From Mycobacterium sp. DL440 (GTDB taxonomy: Bacteria > Actinomycetota > Actinomycetes > Mycobacteriales > Mycobacteriaceae): a stretch of 64,000 nt of DNA. The notes under the pieces were generated by a model. It was given only the letters and a program-made list of their open reading frames with translations. It had not been told where the DNA came from and did no database searches. Positions 1 through 10,514 of the stretch are shown here, piece after piece. The stretch's first letter is position 1; every line of letters starts with the position of its first letter. The DNA lies in contig NZ_CP050191.1 in assembly GCF_011745145.1 (NCBI RefSeq), positions 3,148,296 to 3,212,295 on the forward strand, written 5' to 3'. The position numbers and the translations under genes were made by a program.

Positions 1-768
<768 letters not shown>

Positions 769-878
769 GCCGTGATGTGCCTTTCTGAAGCTCTTCGGGA
801 ACGTCGGATGGGCGCGTGCGCGACGGGACGCGGCAAGCCCAACTCACTCGCGCCCATCCTAGGCGTGGCCGAATACCA

Positions 879-1337
879 CTAGGCCGACAGTGGCAGCTCA
901 CCCTCGTCCGGCTCGGTTTCTACGTCGTCGATCTCGCCGTCGGTCACGCCGTCCGGCTCGGGCGCAGGGCCCGCCGTCGGCTTTGGCAAGGGTGCGATCT
1001 TGGCCGTGCAACGGGACAGATCGGGGCCGACGGCGCTGGCCCGCACCTCCACCGATGACCGGCGCACGCCTTCCTTGTCGTCGTACTCGCTGGTGTAGAC
1101 GTGCCCGACCACCACGACCGCGTCACCCTTCATCAGCGACGCACTGGCGCCCGTGGCCAGATTGCCCCAGCAGTTGACCGTGACATAGAGCGAGTTGCCG
1201 TGCTCCCACGTGCCCTCTGAAGTGCGGCGGCGCGAGTTGCTGGCTACCCGGAACTTGTACAGCTCCTGATCGCCGAACCGCCGCCGGACCGGGTCGGTGA
1301 TGATGTTTCCCACGATGGTGAACGGGGTCTCGAACAT
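879..1337 (-). CDS. Single-stranded DNA-binding protein, second (SsbB-like) paralogue
   Basis: 152-residue OB-fold protein. Residues 1-110 match the SSB core (MFETPFTIVGNIITDPVRR start; TSEYDDKEG strand). The tail is acidic and proline-containing (residues 115-152) and ends GELPLSA. The housekeeping SSB ends in an acidic DDxPF-type tip for partner binding, so the ending here suggests the accessory paralogue. Position beside ettA matches the mycobacterial Rv2478c type rather than the rpsF-ssb-rpsR operon. It should bind ssDNA during repair or recombination; partners cannot be read from sequence. About 110 nt separate it from ettA on the same strand. Confidence 0.88.
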   Translation of the reverse strand: MFETPFTIVGNIITDPVRRRFGDQELYKFRVASNSRRRTSEGTWEHGNSLYVTVNCWGNLATGASASLMKGDAVVVVGHVYTSEYDDKEGVRRSSVEVRASAVGPDLSRCTAKIAPLPKPTAGPAPEPDGVTDGEIDDVETEPDEGELPLSA

Positions 1338-1510
1338 TTTTCTGGTTCCTTTCGCTTCATCGATTCCGGCGGCTGGTGCCGAAGCGTCGACCGCCTTACG
1401 CAGCCATTGACCGTCGGCACCCCGACAGGAGACACGCTGCGGACCCGACGCACCCGTCGGCTGGGGATGAAACGCAGGCTGGGGATAACCCCGGATTGCG
1501 ACCGGTGTGA

Positions 1511-3541
1511 CTACCCGGAAGGACGGCCGCGCCGCGCCATCTCGGCGAGCATGGCGTTGTAGGCCGCCAGATCGGCGTCGTCGTCGCGGTCAGCGGCCCG
1601 GTCGAGCCGCTTGGCGGTACGTTGATCGCTGCGCCGCCACTGGATCAGCAGCGCCAACATCACGATGACCAGCGGGACTTCCCCGGCCGCCCAGGCGATG
1701 CCGCCACCGAGGTGCTGGTCTCCGAGCAGGTCGGTGTGCCACGGCAATTGCAGTGACCGGTAGAAGCTCTCGCCGAGCACGGTGTCCATGCCCATCAGCA
1801 CCACACCGAAGAACGCGTGCAGTGGGAGCGAGGCGAACACCATCCCGATCTTGACCAGGTGTGGGACCGGCCTCGGGGTCGGGTCCACACCGATGACCAC
1901 CCAGTAGAAGAGGTATCCCGACACCAGGAAGTGCACGTTCATCAGGATGTGCGCCGCGTGATTGCTGACCGCGGCGTCGAAGATGCCGCCGAAGTACAGT
2001 CCGTAGAACCCGGCCACGAACAGCACGGTCGCGATGATGGGCTGGGTCAGGAACTGTGACACCCGCGAGTGCAGAGCGGCGAGGAGCCATTCCCGGGGGC
2101 CGGGCGGCGATCCGCGGCGCACGGCGGGCAGCGCCCGCAAGGCCAGGGTCACCGGAGCTCCCAGCACCAGCAGGACGGGCACCAGCATGGACAGCAACAT
2201 GTGGGCGATCATGTGCATGCTGAACATCGCCGGCATGTAGCGGCCGAGCCCCGATGACGTGGTGAACAGCAGGGCCGCGCAGCCCAGCAGCCAGGCGAAC
2301 GTGCGGCCCACCGGCCAGGCATCGCCACGTCGGCGCAGTCGGTACACCGCGGCCAGGTACACCACCGCAGCGACGATCGCCGCGGTCCCGAACAACAGGT
2401 CGAACCGCCAGTCGAACAACACCCGCGCGACTGTCGGTGGCCCGGCGAAGTCGTATCCGATCGCGACCTCGGTGGCGCTGGGAACCCTCGGCTCCGGCGG
2501 CGGCGGGGTGCGGCCCAGCCCAACGGCGATGCCGAACGTGACGCCGAACAGCACGGCCTCTGTCAGCGCCAACCGGATCAGGGGTGTGCGCGCGCCGGGG
2601 TCGGCGGCCAGGGCGGTCAGGCTTACCCGGCGCTGTCGCCAACCCAGCACACCGAGCAGGGTCAGCGCGATGACCTTGCCCACCACGAGCCAGCCGTAGT
2701 CGGTGCGCACCAGATCGGGAAGCTGGATCCGCACCAGTGCGTTGAGCACCCCGCTGATGGCCATCGCGATGAAACACCACAGCGCCAGCGCCGAGAAGCG
2801 TCGCGCGGCCAGGGCGGTGTTGGAGCCGTCGGCCCCGCCCCCGGCACGGATGACATGGGCCAACAACGCCAGCAGTCCGCCGGCCCACAGCGCGGCCGCC
2901 ACCAGGTGGATGAACAGGCTGTTGGTGGCCAGATCGTGAGCGCCCCCGGCCGACGAGTGCCCGGTCAGGACCAGTGGCATCAAGGTCACCAGGGATCCGG
3001 CCAGCAACACCGGTGTCCACCCCCACCGCAACACCGGCAGGCTCGCGATGGTGACGCCGGCGGCCAGGATCGCCGTCCAGCGCCAGGCGGCGGAGACCTC
3101 CACGAGGCTCGCCGCCGACCACACGTCGACCAGGCCGAGATGATCGAACAGCGGCTGTGCGGACACGTCGGAGATCGTCAACGGGACCAGCAGCGCGGCA
3201 CACACCGTCCACACGCCCGAGGCTGCCGTACCGAGCCGCAGCGCCCGGTAGCCAGCCACATCCAGCACACCATTGGTCTGCGGTGCCACCAGGAACGCCG
3301 CGAACAGGAAGGCCCCTACTGCGACGACGGCAGCGATCTCGCCGGCGGCCCGGACGAACGGCAGGCCGTAGGTGGTGACGGGGCCGGGGTCGGGCAGGCC
3401 GGTGGCGATCAGCGCGTCCGCCAGCGACAGCGCGCCGATACCTGCGGCCACTGCCCCGGCCAACACGCCCACACCGACCAGTACGGGCCACACCGCGCTG
3501 GTGCGCAGGCCGGATGCGGCCACCGGGCCGGCAGAAGTCAT
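1511..3541 (-). CDS. CopD domain - CtaG domain fusion, multi-pass copper membrane protein
   Basis: About 676 residues with many hydrophobic helices. The N-terminal half carries a CopD-type copper-resistance/import domain (helices around WCFIAMAISGVLNALVRI and VGKVIALTLLGVLGW). The C-terminal half is a caa3-type CtaG domain with conserved histidines in SMHMIAHM, LPLHAFFG and DQHLGGGIAW. Rv0102 of M. tuberculosis has this architecture and is tied to copper delivery to respiratory oxidase. I start it at ATG 3541 rather than the upstream in-frame start at 3571 because the hydrophobic region begins just after. A paralogue with the same fusion lies at 36762-38717. It is convergent with nothing and is followed on the same strand by the SSB gene. 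Confidence 0.85.
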   Translation of the reverse strand: MTSAGPVAASGLRTSAVWPVLVGVGVLAGAVAAGIGALSLADALIATGLPDPGPVTTYGLPFVRAAGEIAAVVAVGAFLFAAFLVAPQTNGVLDVAGYRALRLGTAASGVWTVCAALLVPLTISDVSAQPLFDHLGLVDVWSAASLVEVSAAWRWTAILAAGVTIASLPVLRWGWTPVLLAGSLVTLMPLVLTGHSSAGGAHDLATNSLFIHLVAAALWAGGLLALLAHVIRAGGGADGSNTALAARRFSALALWCFIAMAISGVLNALVRIQLPDLVRTDYGWLVVGKVIALTLLGVLGWRQRRVSLTALAADPGARTPLIRLALTEAVLFGVTFGIAVGLGRTPPPPEPRVPSATEVAIGYDFAGPPTVARVLFDWRFDLLFGTAAIVAAVVYLAAVYRLRRRGDAWPVGRTFAWLLGCAALLFTTSSGLGRYMPAMFSMHMIAHMLLSMLVPVLLVLGAPVTLALRALPAVRRGSPPGPREWLLAALHSRVSQFLTQPIIATVLFVAGFYGLYFGGIFDAAVSNHAAHILMNVHFLVSGYLFYWVVIGVDPTPRPVPHLVKIGMVFASLPLHAFFGVVLMGMDTVLGESFYRSLQLPWHTDLLGDQHLGGGIAWAAGEVPLVIVMLALLIQWRRSDQRTAKRLDRAADRDDDADLAAYNAMLAEMARRGRPSG

Positions 3542-3617
3542 GGCCCAAGGGTATGGCGTGGGCCCCACCACGCCCTCGCCGCCAGGCGAAATCCGAGTCC
3601 GGCGGCCCGGCCGTCTC

Positions 3618-5966
3618 CTAGCCCTGTAGGAATCGCTGGGCGCGACGCTGCTGCTCCCGGACGTAGAACTGTTTACGCGCGATCTCGTCGACCTTGTCCA
3701 TATCGGCGACGATCCCGCGCAGTTCGTCGCGGAAGGCGTCGCGGCGCTCCTGCAGATCAGGACCGCTGACCAGCAGGTTCTGATCGGCCGCCACCTGCCG
3801 CGCGGTGGCGAACAGCAGTGCCGAGACCGACTCGTTGCTGCCCACCCGGCCCTGGGCGACGTACTGCCGCCCCACGCCCAGCGCCCGCTTGGTCAGGTCC
3901 CGTTCCCCGATCTCCGCCGGTGCATCACGCAGCACATCGGCGACAATCGCGTAGGCCTCGAAAAACGGGCGCAGCATGGCGCCCACCAACAGCGGTCGCT
4001 TGCCGCGCAGCATCTGATAGATATCGTCGCCCCCCGCCGCGACCTTCTCTTCCCAGTTCTCGTACCACGACATCTCTTCGGCGACGTTGTCGCGGAAGGC
4101 TGCCGAATCGGCGAAATAGAAATCGAACTTGAGCAGGTCACGCAGCCGCATCACCTGGTCCCAGAACGCCTGCAACGGGTCGTCGGCGACGTGCGCGGCA
4201 TGTGCCAGCGCGAGCTCGACGATCGAGGTCTCCTGGAAGGCATGGATCAGTGAGTTGCGGTAAAAGGCCGCCTCCAACTCGTCCTCGGGGGCGATCCGCC
4301 ACACCGGCTCGCGCCCACTGTCCACCAGCGTCACCGGGTGCCCGCCGGAGAGGGCGTCGACGGCCGAACGCACGCCCTCGGCGGTACGCAGCCGCAGCGC
4401 ACTGTTGGTCATCGGGGTGTTCTTGCGCTCCAGGTAATCCAGTGAGTCCTGCAGGGTGTGGTGCAGTTGATCGAGGGTCAGCGCAACTCCGCGGGCACCC
4501 AGCAGCAGCGCCGAGACCAGGTTGGTCGCGCTGACCGGGGTGACCCGCAGAATCCGCCACGCCACCTCGAACGCCATCTTCTGCATCGCCAGGCGTTTGG
4601 CCGCTTCATCATGGGCCATCTCGCCGTTCGGCTCACCGAGGTGCTCGCGCATCGAAACCGCTTCCGGGAAGCGGACATAGATCTTGCCGTAGTTGCGTTC
4701 GCCCTGCGCCTTGATGAAGTTGTACAGCCAGCTCAGACCCTCGGGTGTCTTCTCGCCACCGCGGGCGTATGCGGCGTACTCGGCGGTCTCGTGCAGCTGA
4801 TCGAAACTGATCGACACGGGCTGCAGCAAGATGTCGTCGCTGCGGCCGTCGAGGTAGGCGTTGGCGACGTAAGCGAGCAGTCCGAGCTTGGGCGGCAACA
4901 TCTTTCCGGTCCGCGACCGGGTGCCCTCGATGGACCAGTTCAGGTTGAACCGCTTCTCCACGATGTAACCGACGTACTGGCGCAGCACGTACTTGTACAG
5001 CGGGTCGTCGAGTTTGCGGCGCAAAAAGATGACGCCGGAATGCCGGAACAACGGACCCATCAGGCCGAACGACAGGTTGATCCCGGCGAACGTGTACACC
5101 GGAGGAAGTCGATTCTCCTGCATGGCCACCGGGACGATGACCCCGTCGAGGTAGGACCGGTGGGAGAACAGCAGTACCGCTGGATGTTGTTCCAGGGCAT
5201 GACGCATCGACTCGATCTCGGAGCGGTCATAGTCGATGCGGGGATCGAATCCGCGGCTGAAGATCGCCCGGCCCAGGGTTGGGATCAGATCCACCGAGAA
5301 CCGGCTCCACCCGGTGGAGAGCTCATCGAGCATCTCACCGGCCGTCTCCACCGTCGCGCCGGGGATCTGCTCGAGCCCTTGACGGAAGCGCGCCGAGTCG
5401 AGCATCTCCGGCTTGACGAGCCGCGGCGACTTGTATTCGGGACCGAGTAGACGAAGCTCCACCCGTTCGATCGCCAGTACCGCCCGGCGGAGCACGAATC
5501 GTGCAAATTCCCTGGGGTTTTCCGCAACCGTGGTCTCGCTCCACTGCTTGCGCAGCTCGGACACTTTGGCCGGTTCACCGGCCACGACCCGCGCGCGCGT
5601 CGGGTCCTTGCGCAGAATGCGCCGCTGCAGGATCTCCGGTGGCCGGTAGGTGTCACGACCGGAGATCAACCCGACCACTTTCAACCGGGTGGGGAGTCCG
5701 GCGGGCACCCAGAACACCCGGACCGGGACCACCAGGCGGTCCTCGCCGGCGTCCAGCTCCTCGACCAGCCGGGCCACCGCACCGGGCGCAGGTTCGTCGG
5801 TGGCCGGCAACTGCAGTACCTCGACCGTCGAGTCGGGGTGTTCGCGCCGCTGCGCTTTGAGCCAGTCGTTGAGCAGTTCGAGCTCGGCCGGTGACGACAC
5901 GGACGCGAGCACCAGCGCGTCGTCGGTGGTGCTGAAGCTGGCGAAATCATCGACTCCCGCGGTCAC
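3618..5966 (-). CDS. plsB2: Glycerol-3-phosphate 1-O-acyltransferase PlsB2
   Basis: 782-residue membrane-associated acyltransferase making 1-acyl-glycerol-3-phosphate, the first step of phospholipid and triacylglycerol synthesis. The catalytic HX4D motif is HRSYLD at residues 269-274. The glycerol-phosphate binding block is EGTRSR at 347-352. The length matches the bacterial PlsB family (about 780-810). The GTG start at 5966 overlaps the TGA of the upstream plsC-like gene by 3 nt (GTGA), indicating translational coupling. Order plsB2-plsC-WS/DGAT equals Rv2482c-Rv2483c-Rv2484c. Confidence 0.93.
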   Translation of the reverse strand: MTAGVDDFASFSTTDDALVLASVSSPAELELLNDWLKAQRREHPDSTVEVLQLPATDEPAPGAVARLVEELDAGEDRLVVPVRVFWVPAGLPTRLKVVGLISGRDTYRPPEILQRRILRKDPTRARVVAGEPAKVSELRKQWSETTVAENPREFARFVLRRAVLAIERVELRLLGPEYKSPRLVKPEMLDSARFRQGLEQIPGATVETAGEMLDELSTGWSRFSVDLIPTLGRAIFSRGFDPRIDYDRSEIESMRHALEQHPAVLLFSHRSYLDGVIVPVAMQENRLPPVYTFAGINLSFGLMGPLFRHSGVIFLRRKLDDPLYKYVLRQYVGYIVEKRFNLNWSIEGTRSRTGKMLPPKLGLLAYVANAYLDGRSDDILLQPVSISFDQLHETAEYAAYARGGEKTPEGLSWLYNFIKAQGERNYGKIYVRFPEAVSMREHLGEPNGEMAHDEAAKRLAMQKMAFEVAWRILRVTPVSATNLVSALLLGARGVALTLDQLHHTLQDSLDYLERKNTPMTNSALRLRTAEGVRSAVDALSGGHPVTLVDSGREPVWRIAPEDELEAAFYRNSLIHAFQETSIVELALAHAAHVADDPLQAFWDQVMRLRDLLKFDFYFADSAAFRDNVAEEMSWYENWEEKVAAGGDDIYQMLRGKRPLLVGAMLRPFFEAYAIVADVLRDAPAEIGERDLTKRALGVGRQYVAQGRVGSNESVSALLFATARQVAADQNLLVSGPDLQERRDAFRDELRGIVADMDKVDEIARKQFYVREQQRRAQRFLQG

Positions 5967-7606
5967 GGCCGGCCCTTCGGGGTCGATCGTGACGACGAGC
6001 TTGACGAGGTATCCGGCTTGGGGACAGCCTTTTTCGCCGGGATCTTCTTCGCGGGCGCCTTCTTGGCCGCCCGGCGCCCAGCGGCCTTCTTCGCGGGTGC
6101 GCGGGCGTAGATGTCGAAGGTGGGCAGTTCGTCATGCGGCCAGGAGCTGAGGGTGTCGAGGTAGATCTGGCGGACCTCGGCGATGCGGTCGGTGAGGTTG
6201 TCGACGGTCCAATCGTCCAGCGATATCGGCGGATACACCGCGACATCCACGGTGCCCGGGTTGAACGTGCTGGAATCGCGGGCCGCGATCACCTCGGCGT
6301 TGCGGATCACGATCGGCACTATCGGAACGCCCGCAGCCATCGCGATGCGGAACGGCCCCTTCTTGAACGGGCCGACCTCGGTCGTGTCCAGCCGGGTGCC
6401 CTCGGGAGCGATCAGGATCGACAAGCCCTTGCGGGCAAGCTCTTCCACGCGGTGCAGACTTTCGACAGCCTTCTCCGGGTCGTCGCGGTCGATGAATGCC
6501 GCATCCATGACCTTGCCCAGTGGACCCATCAACGGGTTGCGTTCCAGTTCCTTCTTCCCGACACCGGTGAAGTCCACGCCGACCAGCCTGCCCGCGATCA
6601 TCGGGTCGGCCTGATTGCGGTGATTGAAGATGAATACCGCAGGGCGTTGCGCGGTCAGATTCTCCTCACCCAGGACGTTGAGCTCGATGCCGGTGGTGAG
6701 CATGAGCAGCTTGCTCCAGTTCGAGGTGAAGAAGTTGACCCCCGTGCGCTTGTTGCGGGTCAACAACCCGAGTCCGATCGCGCCGGCGGCGACGGTCGGG
6801 ATGGCGGCCAGGCTGGCCAAAGTGCGCAGCTGCGACACCGGACTGCTGCCGCTGCGGCTGCTGAACTTCAGCACCGGCCAGCCGCGCTTGGCGGCAACGG
6901 CGGCCAACTTGCCGGCCGGATTCGTCGGCCGCGGATTGCCCACCAAATACATCAGGGCGACGTCCTCGTCACCGTCGGCGTAGAAGTAGCTCTTGGTCAG
7001 GTCCACCCCGTGGGCCGTCGAGAAGTTCTGTACCGCACGGGCTTTGCCGGGACCCCAGATGACCGGTCTCATCACTTCGCCGGTGATCAGGCCGTCCTCA
7101 TCGGTCTCGAACTTGTTGCACAGCACGTTGTCGATGCCGAGAAAGCGGGCCACCGGCTCCACTTGAACCGTCAGCGCCGAGGAGCTCAATACCACCGTGT
7201 GGCCACGGGCCATGTGCGCGCGGACCATCGCACGCATCTCCGGGTACATGCGGCCCTGCACGTGCTGGACGAACAGCCGCTCACCCAGCTCGTCGAGATC
7301 GCTGAGCGAATTGCCCCGCAGCATCCGGGCGCCCTTGCCGATCAGGTCCTCGAACTCCGAACGCCCCAGTTGGTGGTTGAGCCCGGCCTGCACCATCCCG
7401 ATGAACTCGCCGACGCCCATCTGACCGCGGCGCAACCGGTCCCGGGTCATGATCACCCCGGTGAAGCCGGCCACCAGGGTGCCGTCCAGGTCGAAGAACG
7501 CGCCGATCTCCGGACCCTCCGGGCTGCCCTCGATCTCGGCCAGGGTGCCGGGCAATCGCATCTGCCTGGTACCGCGGGGCTTCGGGGACGGATCTTTCGA
7601 AGTCAC
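5963..7606 (-). CDS. plsC: Bifunctional HAD-family phosphatase / 1-acylglycerol-3-phosphate acyltransferase
   Basis: About 547 residues. Residues 35-230 form a HAD-IB phosphatase-like domain with nucleophile motif DLDGT at 39-43 and DGDED near 211-215. Residues 300-500 form a PlsC acyltransferase with HX4D (HRNQAD, 329-334) and PEGTR at 401-405. A lysine/alanine-rich tail follows (repeats like APAKK), resembling a histone-H1-like nucleic-acid or membrane-surface anchor, then a poly-Ser stretch. It should acylate lysophosphatidic acid made by PlsB2; the HAD part may dephosphorylate a lipid or amino-acid phosphate. The GTG at 7606 overlaps the TGA of the WS/DGAT gene (GTGA), so I prefer it to the longer frame from 7714. 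Confidence 0.9.
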   Translation of the reverse strand: MTSKDPSPKPRGTRQMRLPGTLAEIEGSPEGPEIGAFFDLDGTLVAGFTGVIMTRDRLRRGQMGVGEFIGMVQAGLNHQLGRSEFEDLIGKGARMLRGNSLSDLDELGERLFVQHVQGRMYPEMRAMVRAHMARGHTVVLSSSALTVQVEPVARFLGIDNVLCNKFETDEDGLITGEVMRPVIWGPGKARAVQNFSTAHGVDLTKSYFYADGDEDVALMYLVGNPRPTNPAGKLAAVAAKRGWPVLKFSSRSGSSPVSQLRTLASLAAIPTVAAGAIGLGLLTRNKRTGVNFFTSNWSKLLMLTTGIELNVLGEENLTAQRPAVFIFNHRNQADPMIAGRLVGVDFTGVGKKELERNPLMGPLGKVMDAAFIDRDDPEKAVESLHRVEELARKGLSILIAPEGTRLDTTEVGPFKKGPFRIAMAAGVPIVPIVIRNAEVIAARDSSTFNPGTVDVAVYPPISLDDWTVDNLTDRIAEVRQIYLDTLSSWPHDELPTFDIYARAPAKKAAGRRAAKKAPAKKIPAKKAVPKPDTSSSSSSRSTPKGRP

Positions 7607-9072
7607 TGTGCAGCACTCCCGTTCGTCGCCGACGTGTCGTCGCTGAACGAGGCCGGCTCCGCTCGGCCATCGCCGCCGAGCGCCAGCACCTCGTCGAATC
7701 CCGCCAGCAGGCACTCGGCGAACAGCTGCTCGTCGGTGATGGCAGCGCGGTCGTAGCGGGTGGTGACCGTGATGTACCCGGACCTCGAGATCAACACGAC
7801 CATCATCGCGACCCCGGGCAGCGGCCCTATTCCGTAGTGGCGCAGGATCTTCGCCCCGGCAATGAAGGTATCCCCGGGATAGACGGGGACATTGCTGGCT
7901 TGCACGTCGGAGTTCACCACCGACCCGGCCACCGTCTCCAGCACGGCATCGGGCAGCAGGCTCAGCACGGGCGCGATCGCACCGACCACGTCGATGGCGC
8001 GCTCCTCGCGCTTGCTCGTCATCTGCGACCGGACGGCCTTGATCCGGGTCTCCGGGTCGACGATTCCGACGGGTGCGGCGAGGTTGACTCCCGCGAAACG
8101 GTTACCGCCGGCCGGGTCGTCCTCGGAACGCAGGTTGACCGGCACCGCCATCGGCAGCGTCTCGATCGAGATGCCTTTGGCGTCGTGGTAGAGGCGCAGT
8201 GCACCGCACAGCCCGGCCAGGTAGGCATCATTGATCGAACCGCCGGCGGCCTTGGCTGCTCGGCGCAGGTCAGAAAACGGGATGTCGATCGCCTCCGAGC
8301 GCGACGACAGGCTCCGACGGCGCAGCAGCGGCGAGGGATGGGCGGCCGGACCCATCACCCGGGCACCGGACATCGCGTAGTCGACCGCACCGCTGACCGC
8401 GGAGACCGGGTCGCGCACCACCTTGGTCACCGCGCGCGCCGCCTGTCCGAGCACGCCGAGCACGCCCCCCGCGATCGATCCGGGCAACCGGTTGATGCCC
8501 TCCCGCATCAGGTCGTTGGGCGACAGGTCCTGCGGGATGGGCAGCGGCGCCGCGGCCGCCGGTTCGGGATCGCGTTCGAGGTCGTAGATGTTGGCGAACA
8601 TCTCGACCATCCCGACGCCGTCGGACACCGCGTGGCTCAGATGAAGGATGGTCGCCGCACGCCCGTCGGCCAGCCCTTCGACCAGGGTGGCATTCCACAG
8701 CGGCCGGGTGATGTCCATCGGCGATTGCAGCGCGATCTCGGCCAGGTCGAACACGTCGCGCAACGTGCCGGGCGCCGGAACGCGCACCCGTCGCACGTGA
8801 TAGTCGAGGTTGAAGTCGGGATCGATGACCCAGCGCGGAGCGGCCGTAGGGAGGGTGGGCATGACGACCTTCTGGCGCAGCCGCAAAACTTTGCGCGACG
8901 CGTAATCCAGACGGGCCCGGAAACGGTCCCAATCCGGTGTGGTGTCGAGGATCTCGACACCCAGGATCCCGGACCGGGTGCGCGGGTTTGCCTCTCCCCG
9001 ATGCAGCAGTTGATCGACTGCGCTCAGTTCTTCGGGCAGTCCGGCCGCGTCCAACTCCGGCACGTCGCTCAT
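7603..9072 (-). CDS. Wax ester synthase/diacylglycerol acyltransferase (WS/DGAT) family protein
   Basis: About 489 residues, the usual size for mycobacterial Tgs-like proteins. The condensation-type active site is SHAVSDG, with His147 and Asp151; the common HHxxxDG has Ser in place of the first His. Family members esterify diacylglycerol or fatty alcohol with acyl-CoA to make storage lipid. It is coupled to plsC and plsB2 by successive 3-4 nt overlaps, so the three enzymes could form a route from glycerol-3-phosphate to neutral lipid. ATG 9072 (MSDVPELD) is chosen over 9117 because the family N-terminus aligns there. The first-His substitution is compatible with activity, as it is the second His that is catalytic. 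Confidence 0.85.
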   Translation of the reverse strand: MSDVPELDAAGLPEELSAVDQLLHRGEANPRTRSGILGVEILDTTPDWDRFRARLDYASRKVLRLRQKVVMPTLPTAAPRWVIDPDFNLDYHVRRVRVPAPGTLRDVFDLAEIALQSPMDITRPLWNATLVEGLADGRAATILHLSHAVSDGVGMVEMFANIYDLERDPEPAAAAPLPIPQDLSPNDLMREGINRLPGSIAGGVLGVLGQAARAVTKVVRDPVSAVSGAVDYAMSGARVMGPAAHPSPLLRRRSLSSRSEAIDIPFSDLRRAAKAAGGSINDAYLAGLCGALRLYHDAKGISIETLPMAVPVNLRSEDDPAGGNRFAGVNLAAPVGIVDPETRIKAVRSQMTSKREERAIDVVGAIAPVLSLLPDAVLETVAGSVVNSDVQASNVPVYPGDTFIAGAKILRHYGIGPLPGVAMMVVLISRSGYITVTTRYDRAAITDEQLFAECLLAGFDEVLALGGDGRAEPASFSDDTSATNGSAAQ

Positions 9073-9180
9073 AGCGTGGTCCCTCTCCCCTCTCCTGGCC
9101 GCCAGTGCAGCGTCCACGCTAGTCCGCCACCGGCCCCGCGGGAGGGCTTTGCCGGGCGTCCGTCGCGCGTCCCCGCCCCT

Positions 9181-9528
9181 TCACGCCGAGGTACGGGTTT
9201 CGTCGATCGGCGGGAGGTGTTCGTCCGGTAGGTCGCGAAACGAGGCGGCCGCCAAAATCCGTTGCTGCTGACCGTTCTTCGTCGGCGTGATCCGGAGATT
9301 GACGGAGACGCCGTGATCGGTGGGCCGGAGGTTGAGTTTGACCGCTCCCGCTCGTGCCGACCGGTACTTCACCTGAATGCGGTGGAAGGTGCCCGCCGCC
9401 TACGCCACTAGGTCGAACGGCGCATGCTCGGTCGCGGGGAACAGCACGTAAAAACCCTTGCCAACCAGGTCGGCATGCGCTTTCGCGACGCCGAGCTCGC
9501 CTTTGTCTTTGGTGTGATGTCGACCCAC
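9181..9528 (-). pseudogene. PD-(D/E)XK nuclease, broken by an in-frame amber codon
   Basis: One reading frame from GTG 9528 to 9181 encodes a small PD-(D/E)XK-type endonuclease (group-I-intron-associated type by appearance). The start reads VGRHHTKDKGELG, followed by GFYVLFP and the catalytic FDLV. A TAG at 9400-9402 then interrupts it, and the same frame resumes with GTFHRIQVKYRSARAG, which holds the QxK catalytic pair. The stop thus falls between the metal-binding Asp and the Lys, at a place where an aromatic residue would fit (TAC to TAG). Without read-through no active nuclease is made. It sits head-on to tRNA-Arg, with about 100 nt between its start and the 5' end of the tRNA. Confidence 0.72.
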
Positions 9529-9628
9529 TGGCTCGCTCGTTTCATCGGTTGCGGTTCGAGCAGCCCACGTGGTACATCTCCGTTTCGGTAACAACACCCA
9601 CGCGGTGTAAATTGTGAGGGTCCGACTT

Positions 9629-9704
9629 GCCCCCGTGGCGCAACGGATAGCGCATCCGGTTTCTACCCGGTAGGTTGCAGGTTCGAATCCTGTCGGGGGT
9701 GCCA
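9629..9704 (+). tRNA. tRNA-Arg (anticodon TCT)
   Basis: A 76-nt cloverleaf with CCA encoded. The acceptor arm GCCCCCG pairs with CGGGGGT (terminal G-U), the D arm is GCGC/GCGC, and the anticodon loop TTTCTAC gives TCT. The T arm is GCAGG-TTCGAAT-CCTGT, and the gene ends G-CCA. The anticodon decodes AGA/AGG, rare codons in this GC-rich genome. Base pair 27-43 is a T-T mismatch, which is tolerated at that position. Confidence 0.93.
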
Positions 9705-10015
9705 TGTCTCGTTCGTTTGACGTGTGCTTCTCGTTCTTGAGCGCACCGTACCCTGCACATCCGACAACTCCATGTCGGTCGAGTGCTCGCTCGATACAAG
9801 CGGGAGCCTGAATCTCGCGCAGCCCGTCTGATTAGCGGACGCGCTCGGCAGCACGGCGCATACCGAGAACCGCTCTCCGTCTGTACGACGCCGGCCAATG
9901 CTTTACACCTGCTTCGGTTGATCCTTGACGCGGCGCGAAGCCCAATCTCCACCAGCGGAAGATTGACGTGCATTAAGGTCCTGTTTGTCCTGGTAACCGA
10001 CAGTTCGGAGCTGAC
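9705..10015. other. Intergenic region between tRNA-Arg and usp
   Basis: About 310 bases without a credible gene. I see no clear DosR box or strong sigma-70 promoter. A good Shine-Dalgarno GGAG lies 6 nt before the usp start. Confidence 0.6.
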
Positions 10016-10504
10016 ATGAGCACGTATCGGACGATTGTTGTCGGGACCGACGGCTCCGAGTCATCGCTACGCGCGGTCCACCGCGCCGCCGAGATCGCCG
10101 CACAGGAGAACGCGAAGCTGATCGTCGCGAGCGCTCATCAACCCGTGGCCGAAAAGGGCGGCTGGTCGAGGGCGCCGTCGCCCGATCATGTGGTCGACAC
10201 CCGCGCGGAAGACAGCCTCAAGAGCGAGGGGTACAGGATGCACGGGGCTGCCCCCGTCTACGAGATCCTTCAGGTGGCACGCGATCGGGCGAAAGCCGCC
10301 GGCGCCGAGGACATCGACGAGAAGGCGATCGTGGGTGCACCCGTCGATGCACTCGTGAAACTGGCCACCGACATCAAGGCAGACCTGATCGTCGTCGGTG
10401 ACATCGGGCTGGACTCGGTCGCCGGGCGCCTGTTGGGCTCGGTGCCTGCCACCATCGCCCGCCGAGTGAAGATCGACATCCTCATCGTCCACACCGCGAA
10501 CTAG
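10016..10504 (+). CDS. Universal stress protein (UspA family), single domain
   Basis: 162 residues, a single Usp domain. It opens with TIVVGTDGSESSLRAV, where the Asp contacts nucleotide. It ends with the ATP-binding signature G-x2-G-x9-G-S in GDIGLDSVAGRLLGS, then PATIARR and a C-terminal ILIVHT strand. The intact glycine-rich loop predicts an ATP-binding subclass. Cytosolic; likely acts in stress or dormancy physiology, though no specific partner is visible. GGAG precedes the ATG by 6 nt. It is monocistronic, convergent with the next gene (10-nt gap). Confidence 0.93.
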   Translation: MSTYRTIVVGTDGSESSLRAVHRAAEIAAQENAKLIVASAHQPVAEKGGWSRAPSPDHVVDTRAEDSLKSEGYRMHGAAPVYEILQVARDRAKAAGAEDIDEKAIVGAPVDALVKLATDIKADLIVVGDIGLDSVAGRLLGSVPATIARRVKIDILIVHTAN

Positions 10505-10514
10505 GGCGCGCCGC

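Noticed and set aside
6134..7756. 540-residue open frame on the plus strand
   Set aside because: Antisense shadow of the HAD-PlsC gene.
9400..9705. 101-residue frame starting with MAPPTGFEPATYR
   Set aside because: Its N-terminus is the antisense of the tRNA-Arg gene, a well-known annotation artefact; only the C-terminal part belongs to the broken nuclease.
9905..10015. Possible DosR box before usp
   Set aside because: TTAAGGTCCTG resembles a half-site only weakly; no palindrome.
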